64,000 nucleotides of DNA from Actinomadura syzygii (GCF_008085905.1 NZ_VSFF01000010.1:248001-312000); one strand, 5' to 3'; counted from the stretch's first letter, positions 34,177 through 42,738 are shown. Notes: generated by a model from the sequence alone, not told the origin. Program-made: numbers and translations.

Positions 34177-35553
34177 AGTGTGGCGGCGCTGGCCGACGCG
34201 CTGCGCGGCGACGTCCGCCGGATGGGGCCGGGCGAGCGCCTCCCGTCGAGCCGGGCGCTGGTCGAGCGGCACCGCGTCAGCCCGGTGACGGTGTCGCGGG
34301 CGCTCGGGCTGCTCGCCGCCGAGGGGCTCATCGTGACGCGGCCGGGTAGCGGAGCGTTCGCGGCGGAGCGTCCGAGCGCCGCGCCGGAACCGGCCGACTT
34401 CGGCTGGCAGGCGGTCACGCTCGGCGACCGCGCCGTCGATCCGTCCGGGGTGTCGTGGCTGCTCACCCCCGCCCCGGACGGCGTCGTCGCGCTCAGCGGC
34501 GGCTACCTGCACCCCTCGCTCCAGCCCGTGCGGGCGCTCGCGACGGCCGCGGCGCGGGCCGCCCGGCGGCCGGACGCCTGGGACATGCCCGCGCTCGGCG
34601 GCCTGCCCGAGCTGCGCGCCTGGTTCGCCCGGACGGTCGGCGGCGCCGTCTCCCCCGCCGACGTGGTGATCACCAGCGGCGGGCAGCAGTCGCTGACGAC
34701 CGTGCTGCGGGCGCTGCTCGCGCCGGGCGCGCCGCTGCTGGTCGAGTCGCCGACCTACCTCGGCGCGCTCGCCGTCGCGCGGGCGAGCGGGCTGCACCCG
34801 GTGCCCGTCCCGGTGGACGCGGACGGCGTCCGTCCCGACCTGCTCGCCGAGGCGTTCGCGCTGAGCGGGGCCCGCGCCCTCTACACCCAGCCCACCTTCC
34901 ACAACCCGACCGGCGCGGTGCTGAGCGACGAGCGCCGCGGCCAGGTGCTGGACGTGGCCCGCGCGGCGGGCGCGTTCGTGATCGAGGACGACTTCGCCCG
35001 CCACCTCGGCGTCGCCGCTCCCCCGCCGCCGCCGCTCGTCGCGCGGGATGGCGAGGGCCGCGTCGTGCACATCGCGTCGCTGACCAAGGCGACCGCGCCC
35101 AGCCTGCGCGTCGCCGCGGTGATCGCCCGCGGCCCGGCCGCCGCGCGGATCCGCGCGACCCAGCTCGTCGAGGAGTTCTTCCCGGCGCGGCCGCTGCAGG
35201 AGACGCTGCTCGAACTCGTCAGCTCGCCCGGCTGGGCCCGGCACCTGCGGGCCGTCCGGACGGCGCTGCGGGAGCGCCGCGACGCGACCCTCGCCGCGTT
35301 CGCCCGCGACCTGCCGGGGCTGCGGGCGAGCCGGCCGGGCGGCGGGCTCCACCTGTGGATCCGGCTGCCGGACGGCGTCGACGACACCGCCGTCGCCGAG
35401 GCCGCGCTGCGCGGCGGCGTCCTGGTCAGCGCGGGACGGCCGTTCTTCCCCGCCGAGGCCCCCGCCCCGCACCTGCGGATCAGCTACGGGACGGCCGCCT
35501 CGACGGCGGAGCTGGCCGAGGGCGCGCGGCGGCTCGCCGCCGTCCTCTCCTGA
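34162..35553 (+). CDS. MocR-family regulator (GntR helix-turn-helix fused to PLP aminotransferase fold)
   Basis: A 463-residue MocR protein. The winged helix-turn-helix (GERLPSSRALVERHRVSPVTVSRALGLL region, residues 1-75) is followed by a class I aminotransferase-like domain. The PLP lysine is Lys309 in SLTKATAPSLR; other PLP contacts are SGGQQSLT, YTQPTFHNPTG and VIEDDFAR. The ATG at 34162 fits; a TTG three codons earlier is possible. The divergent, overlapping EamA gene is its probable target. It ends 10 bases from the VOC gene's stop. Confidence 0.9.
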   Translation: MKKDSSVAALADALRGDVRRMGPGERLPSSRALVERHRVSPVTVSRALGLLAAEGLIVTRPGSGAFAAERPSAAPEPADFGWQAVTLGDRAVDPSGVSWLLTPAPDGVVALSGGYLHPSLQPVRALATAAARAARRPDAWDMPALGGLPELRAWFARTVGGAVSPADVVITSGGQQSLTTVLRALLAPGAPLLVESPTYLGALAVARASGLHPVPVPVDADGVRPDLLAEAFALSGARALYTQPTFHNPTGAVLSDERRGQVLDVARAAGAFVIEDDFARHLGVAAPPPPPLVARDGEGRVVHIASLTKATAPSLRVAAVIARGPAAARIRATQLVEEFFPARPLQETLLELVSSPGWARHLRAVRTALRERRDATLAAFARDLPGLRASRPGGGLHLWIRLPDGVDDTAVAEAALRGGVLVSAGRPFFPAEAPAPHLRISYGTAASTAELAEGARRLAAVLS

Positions 35554-35563
35554 GCCTTCTCAG

Positions 35564-35971
35564 TCAGCGCGCTGTGCAGAAGCAGAACTCGTTGCCCTCG
35601 GGGTCGTACCAGACCTGGAACGGCGTGCGCGGGTCGCCCATCGGCTCGCCCGCGGGCGTCGCGCCGAGCCGCCGGGCCCGCTCGCCCGCCGCGTGGATGT
35701 CGGGGACGTCCAGGTCGAGGTGCAACCGGTTCTTGGCCGTCTTGCCCTCGAGGACGCGTTGGAAGGCCAGCACCGGGCCGTTCCGGGGGGCGTGGGGGGT
35801 CGTCCCCCCACCAGAGGCAGGGCCGTTGCCCGCTAGGGGCTCCAGGTCGAGCCAGTCCTCCTCGCGGCCGGTCGGCTTCATGCCGAGCAGCCCGCCCCAG
35901 AACGCGGCCATGACGTCGAGGTCGGCGCAGTCGATCACGAGCGTGGTGACCCGCGGGGTGATGTCGGTCAT
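35564..35971 (-). CDS. VOC (glyoxalase/bleomycin-resistance fold) family protein
   Basis: A 135-residue vicinal-oxygen-chelate protein with the usual opening (TTLVIDCADLDVMAAFWGGLLG) and the closing QVWYDPEGNEFCF, where the Glu is a metal ligand candidate; His in RLHLDLDVPD is another. Function is unassigned, as is normal for this small family. Residues about 54-64 (GGGTTPHAPRNG) are encoded by a palindromic element also found in nei and the EamA gene, which may be an in-frame insertion. The ATG at 35971 is preceded by GGGAGG. Confidence 0.88.
   Translation of the reverse strand: MTDITPRVTTLVIDCADLDVMAAFWGGLLGMKPTGREEDWLDLEPLAGNGPASGGGTTPHAPRNGPVLAFQRVLEGKTAKNRLHLDLDVPDIHAAGERARRLGATPAGEPMGDPRTPFQVWYDPEGNEFCFCTAR
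35779..35811 (-). repeat. Palindromic coding-region element, copy 3 (in VOC gene)
   Basis: Read on the minus strand: GTGGGGGG, ACGA, CCCCCCAC, then GCCCCCCGGAACGG. It differs from the nei copy at only a few positions in the first 34 bases. Confidence 0.85.
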
Positions 35972-36096
35972 CGCGTCCCTCCCTTGCTTGACACCAGCGA
36001 AACCCTAACGTCGGTGTCGCCACAGATGCAACCAGTGAAAACCAAAAGGCGGTGTCGCAGGTTGGTAGACTCCCCGGCGGACAGGCAGGAGGCGCG

Positions 36097-36648
36097 ATGA
36101 CCGGCGCTCAGGACGACCCCGCGCTGCTGCTGGCGGACTTCGTCAACACGCTCAACGTCGAGGACGGCGACGACCGGCTGGCCACGCCCGCCGACGTCGG
36201 CGGGTGGCTCGCCGAGCGCGGGCTGGTCCCGGACGGCGCCAGCGCCACGACGGCCGACCTGCGCGTGGCGACAGCGCTGCGGGAGGGGCTGCGCGAGGCC
36301 ATGTCCGCGCACCACGGCCCGCGCGAGGCCGACCTCCCCGAGGACCTCGACGACGCGCTCGCCGCCCTCCCCCTGCGGATCACGCTGACGGGGGCGCGGC
36401 CCGCGCTCGTCCCGCTCGACCCGCCGGGGACGGCCGCCGCCGGGCTCGCCCGCCTCGCCGCCGCGATCACGGACTCGGTCGCCGCCGGGACGTGGCCCCG
36501 CCTCAAGGTCTGCCAGGAGGACACCTGCCGCTGGGCGTTCCTCGACACGTCCAAGAACCGGTCGCGCTCCTGGTGCTCGATGCGCGTCTGCGGGAACCGC
36601 ACCAAGACGCGGGCCTACCGGGCACGCCGCCGTCCCGCCGCTCGCTAG
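36097..36648 (+). CDS. CGNR zinc-finger protein with ABATE-like N-terminal domain
   Basis: A 183-residue protein of the family formerly called DUF1470. The N-terminal half (LLLADFVNTLNVEDGDDRLATP) is the putative ligand-binding ABATE domain. The C-terminal zinc finger has CQEDTC near 140-145 and WCSMRVCGNRTK near 160-172, with the namesake CGNR. Probably a transcription regulator. GCAGGAGG lies 8 bases before the ATG at 36097. It is divergent from the VOC gene across 125 bp that contains a direct repeat CGGTGTCGC (36012 and 36050), a possible binding site. Confidence 0.9.
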   Translation: MTGAQDDPALLLADFVNTLNVEDGDDRLATPADVGGWLAERGLVPDGASATTADLRVATALREGLREAMSAHHGPREADLPEDLDDALAALPLRITLTGARPALVPLDPPGTAAAGLARLAAAITDSVAAGTWPRLKVCQEDTCRWAFLDTSKNRSRSWCSMRVCGNRTKTRAYRARRRPAAR

Positions 36649-36693
36649 GGTGAGCCGGAGATCACCGGAGATCACCGAGGAGAGGACGGGGCC

Positions 36694-37269
36694 ATGGCCG
36701 ACGTGGGCGTCCGGCCCGCCGGGCGGGCCGACGCGGCCGCCGTCGCCGACATCCAGGTGCGGGCGTGGCGGCACGGTTACCGCGACCTGCTGCCCGCGGC
36801 CGTCCTCGCCGAGGTCACCGGGCCCGCGGCCGTGGAGGTGTGGCGGGACAGGTGGGCCGAGGCCGCGACCGCGCCGCCGTCGCCGCGGCACCGGCTGCTC
36901 GTCGCGGTCGCCTCCGACCTCGTCGTCGGGTTCGCCGCGCACGGCCCCGCCGAGGACGCCGACCTCGACCCCGGCTCCGCCGCCGAGCTGATCACGCTGC
37001 TGGTCGACCCGATGCACACCCGCGCCGGGCACGGCAGCAGGCTGCTCGCCGCGACCGCCGACCTGCTCCGCGAGGACGGCTTCACCGTCCTGACGAGCTG
37101 GGTCTTCGAGGCCGACGACGTGACCCGGACGTTCCTCGGCTCCGCCGGATGGGCCCCGGACGGGACGGCCCGCACCCTCGACATGGGCGAGCCGGTCCGC
37201 CAGATCCGCCTCCACACCGACATCAGCGCCGACGCCGACGCGGACTCCGACTCCGGCGCCGCGGGCTGA
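36694..37269 (+). CDS. GNAT-family acetyltransferase
   Basis: A 191-residue GNAT N-acetyltransferase. The fold starts VGVRPAGRADAAAVADIQVRAW, and the acetyl-CoA pyrophosphate loop is the Q/RxxGxG/A-like RAGHGSRLL near 110-118. The acceptor is unknown. The C-terminal ISADADADSDSGAAG is a low-complexity acidic tail. GAGGAGAGG lies 9 bases upstream of the ATG at 36694. It follows the CGNR gene by 45 bases on the same strand and may be cotranscribed. Confidence 0.85.
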   Translation: MADVGVRPAGRADAAAVADIQVRAWRHGYRDLLPAAVLAEVTGPAAVEVWRDRWAEAATAPPSPRHRLLVAVASDLVVGFAAHGPAEDADLDPGSAAELITLLVDPMHTRAGHGSRLLAATADLLREDGFTVLTSWVFEADDVTRTFLGSAGWAPDGTARTLDMGEPVRQIRLHTDISADADADSDSGAAG

Positions 37270-37318
37270 GCCGGGGGCAGGTGCCGACCCTGGCCGGACC
37301 GGCCATATCTTTGAATCC

Positions 37319-38974
37319 GTGCCCGAGTCCACCTCCCTGACGCCGCCGCCCCCCGCCGTGGCGGAGCCGCCCGCCGGCCGCCGCCGCTGGCTCGCCATGG
37401 TGGTGATCAGCCTCGGCGTCTCGCTGATCGTCGTGGACGCGACGATCGTCGGCGTCCTGACCCCGCGGATCGTCGCCGACCTCGGCCTCACGACCACGGA
37501 CGCCGAATGGGTCACCTCGGTGTACGCGCTGGTCTTCGCCGCGCTGCTGATCCCGTTCGGGCGCGCGGGCGACCTGTTCGGACGGCGCCGGATGTTCGTC
37601 CTCGGCGTCGCGGTGTTCGCGGCGGCGAGCGTCGCCGCCGCGCTCGCCGGGAGCGGCGCGGCGCTGATCACGGCGCGGGCCGGGCAGGGCGTCGGCGGCG
37701 CCATGATCATGCCCGCCACGCTGTCCACGCTGAACGCCGTGTTCACCGGGCGGGACCGCGCCGTCGCCTTCGGCATCTGGGGCTCGATGATCAGCGGCAT
37801 GGCGGCGCTCGGGCCGCTCGCGGGCGGCGCGCTCGCCACCGGCGGCGGCTGGCGCTGGGCGTTCGGGGTCAACCTGCCGCTCGGCGCGCTGCTGGTCGCG
37901 GGGGCGCTGCGGTTCATGCCGGAGACCCGGCGGGCGCGGGCGGGCGGCTCCGCGCGGCACGAGATCGACTGGACTGGCGGCGTGCTGTCCGCGCTCGGGC
38001 TCGGCGCACTGGTGGCCGGGATCATCGAGGGCCAGACGTACGGCTGGTGGGCGGCGACGCGCCCGTTCTCGATCGCCGGGTTCGACTGGCCCGCGCCCGG
38101 CCTGTCGCCGGTGCCGGTCGTCCTCGCGCTCGGCGCGCTGCTGCTCGCGGCGCTGGTCGCCGTCGAGCGGTCGCGGGCGGCGGCCGGGCGCCCGGTGATG
38201 CTCGACCTCGACCTGTGGCGCATCCCGAACTTCCGGCGCGGCAACCTCGCGTCCGCGCTGATCAACGTGGGCGAGCTGGGGCTGCTGTTCGTCCTGCCGC
38301 TGTTCCTGCTCGGCGTCCACGGGACGAACCCGCTGCAGATCAGCCTCGCGATCCTGCCCCTCGCGGTCGGCTCGTTCCTGTCCGGCGGGTACGCGGGACG
38401 GCTCGCCAACCGGCGCGGCCCGCACCGGGTCGTGCGGATCGGGATGGCGCTGGAGGTCGCCGCCGTCGCCGGGCTGGCGGCGACCGTGTCGGCGACCACC
38501 GGCGGGCTCGGGCTCGCGCCCTGGATGCTGCTCTACGGGCTCGGCCTCGGGCTGACGTCCGCGCAGCTCACGAACGTGTCGCTGGCGGACGTCCCGGCGG
38601 AGCGGGCGGGGCAGGCGGCCGGGACGCAGTCCACCGCCCGGCAGGTCGGCGCCGCGCTCGGCATCGCCGCCATCGGGACGGTCTTCGCCACGAGCCTCGG
38701 GCACGCGATGGCCGACCGGCTGTCGGGGTCCGCGCTGCCGCCGGAGCGGCGCGCCGCCGTCGCGCACGAGCTGCGCGAGAGCGCCGGGACCTACGGGCGC
38801 GAGCTGCACGCGACGCCCGCGCGCGCCGCCGAGGCCCACGCCGCGGACGCGAGCCTCGCCGCCGCGACCAGGAACGCCGCCCTGACCACCGCCGCGATTC
38901 TCGCGCTCGGCCTCGCGATGTCGCTGCGGCTGAGTCCGAGCGGTGATCGTCATCCGGAAGAATCGAAGGGATAG
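37319..38974 (+). CDS. MFS drug-efflux transporter, DHA2 (14-helix) type
   Basis: A 551-residue major-facilitator proton antiporter. The first helix MVVISLGVSLIVVDATIVGVL and the motif VDATIVGVLTPRI are DHA2 hallmarks; motif A is GRAGDLFGRRRMF. About 14 transmembrane segments are visible. A GTG start at 37319 gives a polar Pro-rich head; TATCTT at 37306-37311 lies 7 bases before it, so a leaderless message is possible. The substrate is probably a toxic organic cation or antibiotic. The C-terminal AHELRESAGTYG segment is typical. Confidence 0.9.
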   Translation: MPESTSLTPPPPAVAEPPAGRRRWLAMVVISLGVSLIVVDATIVGVLTPRIVADLGLTTTDAEWVTSVYALVFAALLIPFGRAGDLFGRRRMFVLGVAVFAAASVAAALAGSGAALITARAGQGVGGAMIMPATLSTLNAVFTGRDRAVAFGIWGSMISGMAALGPLAGGALATGGGWRWAFGVNLPLGALLVAGALRFMPETRRARAGGSARHEIDWTGGVLSALGLGALVAGIIEGQTYGWWAATRPFSIAGFDWPAPGLSPVPVVLALGALLLAALVAVERSRAAAGRPVMLDLDLWRIPNFRRGNLASALINVGELGLLFVLPLFLLGVHGTNPLQISLAILPLAVGSFLSGGYAGRLANRRGPHRVVRIGMALEVAAVAGLAATVSATTGGLGLAPWMLLYGLGLGLTSAQLTNVSLADVPAERAGQAAGTQSTARQVGAALGIAAIGTVFATSLGHAMADRLSGSALPPERRAAVAHELRESAGTYGRELHATPARAAEAHAADASLAAATRNAALTTAAILALGLAMSLRLSPSGDRHPEESKG

Positions 38975-39008
38975 TCCCCCTGTCGCCCCACGAGAACGAG
39001 CGGTAACT

Positions 39009-39875
39009 GTGGCCACGCTGTCCCAATGGGTCGCCGGATCCCGGCCCCGCACCCTGCCCACGTCCCTCGTCCCCGTCGTCGTCGGAACCGGCGTCGCCGC
39101 GGGCGAGGGCGGCGCCGTCTGGTGGCGCGCCCTGCTCGCCGCGGCCGTGGCGCTCGTCCTGCAGATCGGGGTGAACTTCTCCAACGACTACAGCGACGGC
39201 GTCCGCGGCACCGACGAGGAGCGCGTCGGACCGCTGCGGCTCGTCGGGTCGAAGGCCGCGCCGCCGCGCCAGGTGCTCGCCGCCGCGCTCGGCTGCTTCC
39301 TCGCCGCCGCCGTCGCCGGGCTCGTCCTCGCCGCCGTGACGACCTGGTGGCTGCTGCTCGTCGGCGCGTTCGCGATCCTCGCCGCCTGGTTCTACACGGG
39401 CGGGAAGACGCCGTACGGGTACCGGGCGCTCGGCGAGGTGTCGGTGTTCGTGTTCTTCGGCCTGGTCGCCGTCGTCGGGACGGTCTACGTGCAGGTCGAG
39501 GGCCTGCCGTGGGAGGCGTGGGCGGCGGCCGTCCCGATCGGGATGCTGGCCTGCGGGCTGCTCGTCGCGAACAACCTGCGCGACATCCCCACCGACCGGG
39601 AGGCGAACAAGCGGACGCTCGCCGTCGTCCTCGGCGACCGCTGGACCCGCATCCTGTACGCGGCATGCACCGCGCTGCCGTTCATGGTCGTGCTGGTGCT
39701 GGCGGCACCGCACCCGTGGGCGCTGATCGCGCTGCTCGCCGCGCCGCTGTCGCTGCCGCCGACGCAGAAGGTGCTGAACGGCGCGGCTGGCCCCGCCCTG
39801 ATCCCCGTGCTGGGCGAGACCGGCCGGCTCCAGATCGCCTACGGCGTGCTGCTCGCCGTCGGACTGGCGATCTGA
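39009..39875 (+). CDS. menA: 1,4-dihydroxy-2-naphthoate polyprenyltransferase
   Basis: A 288-residue UbiA-superfamily membrane prenyltransferase joining a polyprenyl chain to dihydroxynaphthoate in menaquinone synthesis. The two Asp-rich motifs are NFSNDYSDGVRG (about 56-67) and DIPTDREANKR (about 192-202). Eight to nine helices. The GTG at 39009 is chosen because the family start VATLSQWVAGSRPRTLPTS begins there. Other men genes are absent from the window. Its last 37 bases overlap the end of a convergent gene. Confidence 0.92.
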   Translation: MATLSQWVAGSRPRTLPTSLVPVVVGTGVAAGEGGAVWWRALLAAAVALVLQIGVNFSNDYSDGVRGTDEERVGPLRLVGSKAAPPRQVLAAALGCFLAAAVAGLVLAAVTTWWLLLVGAFAILAAWFYTGGKTPYGYRALGEVSVFVFFGLVAVVGTVYVQVEGLPWEAWAAAVPIGMLACGLLVANNLRDIPTDREANKRTLAVVLGDRWTRILYAACTALPFMVVLVLAAPHPWALIALLAAPLSLPPTQKVLNGAAGPALIPVLGETGRLQIAYGVLLAVGLAI

Positions 39876-40873
39876 ACGTCCCGCTCGGCGAGTTCCGCGA
39901 GCAGGACGGCCCCCGTCACGCCCATCAGCAGCCCGGCCAGGAGCCCGCACAGCAGCGTCATGTTGACCGCCGCCGTCGAGTGCGAGCCGAGGTGGCCCGG
40001 CTGGGCGATCGTCACGATGAGCAGGTAGAGCGACCAGGAGAACGTGGCGGCCGCGCCGACCCACGCCCCCGCCAGCGGGACGGCGAACCGGCGCGGTCGG
40101 CGCGCCCGGCCGACGCTCGCCAGCAGCGCCGCGGCGGCGGCGAGGGCCAGGAGGCCCATCACGCCGTCGACGGTCTGCCTGGCCGGGCCCCGGCTCAGGT
40201 ACTCCTCCGCGATGAGACCGGCCGTCCCGCCGAACGCCCAGAAGAGGTGCACGGCCGCGAACAGGGCGGCGAACACGGCCGCCGTCCGGGCCAGGAGAAC
40301 CTGGAGCTGATGTGTCGCGCCCCTGGGGATGTCCTCGGTGCGGACGGTGAACACGTGCGTCCACCTGTCGCGGGCGTACAGGACGAACGCCGCGACCAAC
40401 CCGATCCCCTGCAGAGTGAAGCCGGTGTACACGACGCCGTACACCCACCCCTGGAGCTCGCCGCCGGGATCGACCACCGGCTGCGAGGAGAACAGCACCT
40501 GCAGCACGGTGCCGAGCGGCACGGCCAGCGCGATCGGCGCGAGCAGCCCGGCGGCGATCCACATCGGCGTCAGCACCAGCCACGCCGGGACGCGCCGCCC
40601 CCACGGGAACGTGAACGCGAGCGCGACCAGCACGGCCGTCGCGTCCATGGCCATGCTGATCGCGTTGCCCACGTAGAGGGCCGAATCCTGGGCGGCGTCG
40701 GCGTCGTTCCACCCGACCGTGCTGCCGGACAGCCACGCGGTCTTGATGGCCAGGTACGGGACGCACGCCGCGACGGTCGCCGCGCACACGGCCAGCCGGA
40801 GACGTCCGGGAGAGCCTGGCGCGGCGGGCGCGGCGGGCGTCCGCCGGAGGGGCGACGAAGCTGAAACGGTCAT
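39839..40873 (-). CDS. Hypothetical polytopic membrane protein
   Basis: A 344-residue protein with about seven to eight hydrophobic segments (LRLAVCAATVAACVPYLAIK, AMDATAVLVALAFTFPWG, VYTGFTLQGIGLVAAFVLYA and others) after a Pro/Ala-rich cytoplasmic head. No catalytic motif is recognised; function unknown. Its 3' end overlaps the 3' end of menA by 37 bp in convergent orientation, an unusual arrangement that makes antisense overlap of the transcripts unavoidable unless terminators lie inside the genes. ATG at 40873. Confidence 0.75.
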   Translation of the reverse strand: MTVSASSPLRRTPAAPAAPGSPGRLRLAVCAATVAACVPYLAIKTAWLSGSTVGWNDADAAQDSALYVGNAISMAMDATAVLVALAFTFPWGRRVPAWLVLTPMWIAAGLLAPIALAVPLGTVLQVLFSSQPVVDPGGELQGWVYGVVYTGFTLQGIGLVAAFVLYARDRWTHVFTVRTEDIPRGATHQLQVLLARTAAVFAALFAAVHLFWAFGGTAGLIAEEYLSRGPARQTVDGVMGLLALAAAAALLASVGRARRPRRFAVPLAGAWVGAAATFSWSLYLLIVTIAQPGHLGSHSTAAVNMTLLCGLLAGLLMGVTGAVLLAELAERDVQIASPTASSTP

Positions 40874-40950
40874 GCCCCGACGATGGCCCAGACCCGGCGG
40901 GCGGCTCTTCCCGCCGGGTGGGGAAACCGGCGCGGCCCCTCCCCCGCGCG

Positions 40951-41022
40951 GGCTACGCCGTCAGTCCGCCCCCGGCGTAAGCCGTCAGTCCGTGCGCGGC
41001 GTAAGCCGTCAGTCCGTGCGCG
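40951..41022. repeat. 24-bp tandem triplication copying the ung 3' end
   Basis: Units at 40999-41022 and 40975-40998 are identical; the one at 40951-40974 is degenerate. The copy at 40999-41022 includes the last ung codons and the stop. Each downstream copy repeats the stop. Confidence 0.9.
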
Positions 41023-41701
41023 CCGCCGCGCCCCAGTCGATCTCCGGGAGCCCGGCGTCGACGAGGGCCTTGTTCACGGCGCTGAACGGGCGCGTCCCGA
41101 AGAACTTCTTGGCGCTGAGCGGGCTCGGATGCGCCGACTCGATCACGGTGTGCTGCGGGCCCGTGATCAGCCGGGCCTTCTTGCGGGCGTACGCGCCCCA
41201 CAGCACGAACACCACCCGCTCGGCCTTGTCGTTCAGCGCGCGGATCGCGGCGTCGGTGAAGTCCTCCCAGCCCTTGCCCGCGTGCGAGCCCGCCTCGCCC
41301 GCGCGGACGGTCAGCACCGCGTTCAGCAGCAGGACGCCCTGGTCGGCCCAGCGGGTCAGGTCGCCGGACTTCGCGGCCGGGACCTCCAGGTCGGTCGCGA
41401 GCTCCTTGTAGATGTTGCGCAGCGACGGCGGCAGGCGCACGCCGTCCCGGACGCTGAAGCTGAGCCCGTGCGCCTGCCCCGGCCCGTGGTACGGGTCCTG
41501 GCCGAGGACGAGGACGCGGGCCCGGTCGTACGGGCAGTGCCGGAACGCGCTGAACAGGTCGTCCCGCGGCGGGTAGACGGTCTGCTCCGCGTACTCCCCT
41601 TCGACGAACGCGGCCAGCGCGGCCGTGCTCAGCGGGTCGAGCAGGGGGTCGAGCCGCTCCCGCCAGTCGGCGGGCAGCAGTTCCATCAGGTCGAGCGACA
41701 T
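41009..41701 (-). CDS. ung: Uracil-DNA glycosylase
   Basis: A 230-residue family 1 UDG that removes uracil from DNA. The water-activating loop is GQDPYHGPGQAHG (about 66-78), the uracil-specificity Asn is in LLLNAVLTVRAG near 130, and the leucine-loop motif HPSPLSAKKFFG is near 188-199. The ATG at 41701 (MSLDLMELLPADWRE) matches family length; upstream in-frame codons add unrelated sequence. The C-terminal codons lie in a 24-bp tandem repeat that extends past the stop. Confidence 0.95.
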   Translation of the reverse strand: MSLDLMELLPADWRERLDPLLDPLSTAALAAFVEGEYAEQTVYPPRDDLFSAFRHCPYDRARVLVLGQDPYHGPGQAHGLSFSVRDGVRLPPSLRNIYKELATDLEVPAAKSGDLTRWADQGVLLLNAVLTVRAGEAGSHAGKGWEDFTDAAIRALNDKAERVVFVLWGAYARKKARLITGPQHTVIESAHPSPLSAKKFFGTRPFSAVNKALVDAGLPEIDWGAAARTD

Positions 41702-41867
41702 CGTCGGGCCTCCGGGACGGGATCTCCACTTGCCGAAAACCCTAGCCGCGCCCACTGACCATTTTCGGTGCTGCGGCGGACCCGGGCGAAACGGCCTTCC
41801 CGCAGGGGCTGCGGACCGGTCGGCTGACACACCGGCCGGAATCCCGGGAGCGGACCGGCCCCGACTC

Positions 41868-41873
41868 TAGGAT
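41868..41873 (+). promoter_or_regulatory. -10 element of a probably leaderless modA mRNA
   Basis: TAGGAT lies 8 bases before the modA ATG, and no ribosome binding site is present between them. The GACGTC palindrome lies in the gap. Confidence 0.5.
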
Positions 41874-41881
41874 GACGTCAT

Positions 41882-42670
41882 ATGCCCGATTCCCCCCGAC
41901 GGCAGCGGCTGCGGGCCTCCGTGCCGCTCGCCGCGCTGGCCCTGCCGCTGCTCGGCGTGGGCTGCGGCGGGACGTCCGGGCCGGTGACGCTCACCGTCCT
42001 CGCGAACTCGTCGCTGACCGAGGTGTTCGGCGAGATCGGGACGGCCTACGCGCAGGAGCGCCCCGGCGTCCGGCTGCGGTTCGAGTTCGGCGCGGCGCCC
42101 GAGCTGGCGAACCGGCTGTCCCGCCACGAACCCGGCGACGTCCTCGTGACGACGGACCTCGCGAGCCTGGACGAGGAGAGCCGCTACCTCGGCCCGCAGC
42201 GGCGGATCGTCGCGCTCAGCTCGATGACCATCGCCGTCGCGCCCGGCGACCCGCTCGGCATCCGCGACCTGCGCGACCTGACCCGGCCCGGCCTGCGGGT
42301 GGCGGTCGGCGCGGAGTCGGTCCCGGTGGGCCGCTACACGCGGCAGGTGTTCGCGCAGGCGGGCGTGGCCGTCCGGTGGAGCTCGCAGGAGATCAGCGCG
42401 CGGGCCGTCCTGGACCGGGTGCGCTCCGGCGAGGCGGACGCGGGCCTCGTCTACGTCACCGACCTCGCCTCGGCGGGCGTGGCGGCGAGCAGCGTCCCGA
42501 TCCCGGCGCGGCTGAACGTCACCGCCGCCTTCCCCGCCACGTCGATCAAGGACGGCGACCACGCGGCGGAGACGGACGAGTTCCTGTCCTGGCTGGTCAC
42601 ACCGGACGCGCGGAAGCTGTTCAACAAGTACGGCTTCGCCACCCCGGCCGCCCGGTCCGCGGGCGGCTGA
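41882..42670 (+). CDS. modA: Molybdate-type ABC transporter binding lipoprotein (orphan)
   Basis: A 262-residue extracellular binding protein with a lipoprotein signal (LAALALPLLGVGC, lipidated Cys28). The mature part starts VTLTVLANSSLTEVFGEIG, matching the ModA opening, with typical oxyanion contacts (FEFGAAPELANRL, LVYVTDLAS). It would capture molybdate or tungstate for molybdenum cofactor. No modB or modC is adjacent; the next gene is a sigma factor. The ATG at 41882 has no Shine-Dalgarno and is probably leaderless. Confidence 0.88.
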   Translation: MPDSPRRQRLRASVPLAALALPLLGVGCGGTSGPVTLTVLANSSLTEVFGEIGTAYAQERPGVRLRFEFGAAPELANRLSRHEPGDVLVTTDLASLDEESRYLGPQRRIVALSSMTIAVAPGDPLGIRDLRDLTRPGLRVAVGAESVPVGRYTRQVFAQAGVAVRWSSQEISARAVLDRVRSGEADAGLVYVTDLASAGVAASSVPIPARLNVTAAFPATSIKDGDHAAETDEFLSWLVTPDARKLFNKYGFATPAARSAGG

Positions 42671-42678
42671 CCGGCGGA

Positions 42679-42705
42679 TGTCACATCGGCCCCCGCCGCT
42701 CCGTC
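42679..42705 (+). promoter_or_regulatory. ECF41-type promoter upstream of the sigma gene
   Basis: TGTCACA (42679-42685), exactly 16 bases, CGTC (42702-42705). This is an exact match to the published ECF41 target promoter, placed 33 bases before the sigma start. It implies autoregulation. Confidence 0.8.
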
Positions 42706-42724
42706 AAGGCTGAAGACGGAGCGG
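42696..42724. other. Inverted repeat overlapping the ECF41 -10 region
   Basis: CCGCTCCGTC (42696-42705) pairs with GACGGAGCGG (42715-42724), a perfect 10-bp stem around 9 bases. It could end the modA transcript, or fold in the sigma leader. Confidence 0.55.
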
Positions 42725-42738
42725 ACGAGGGGGACCCG

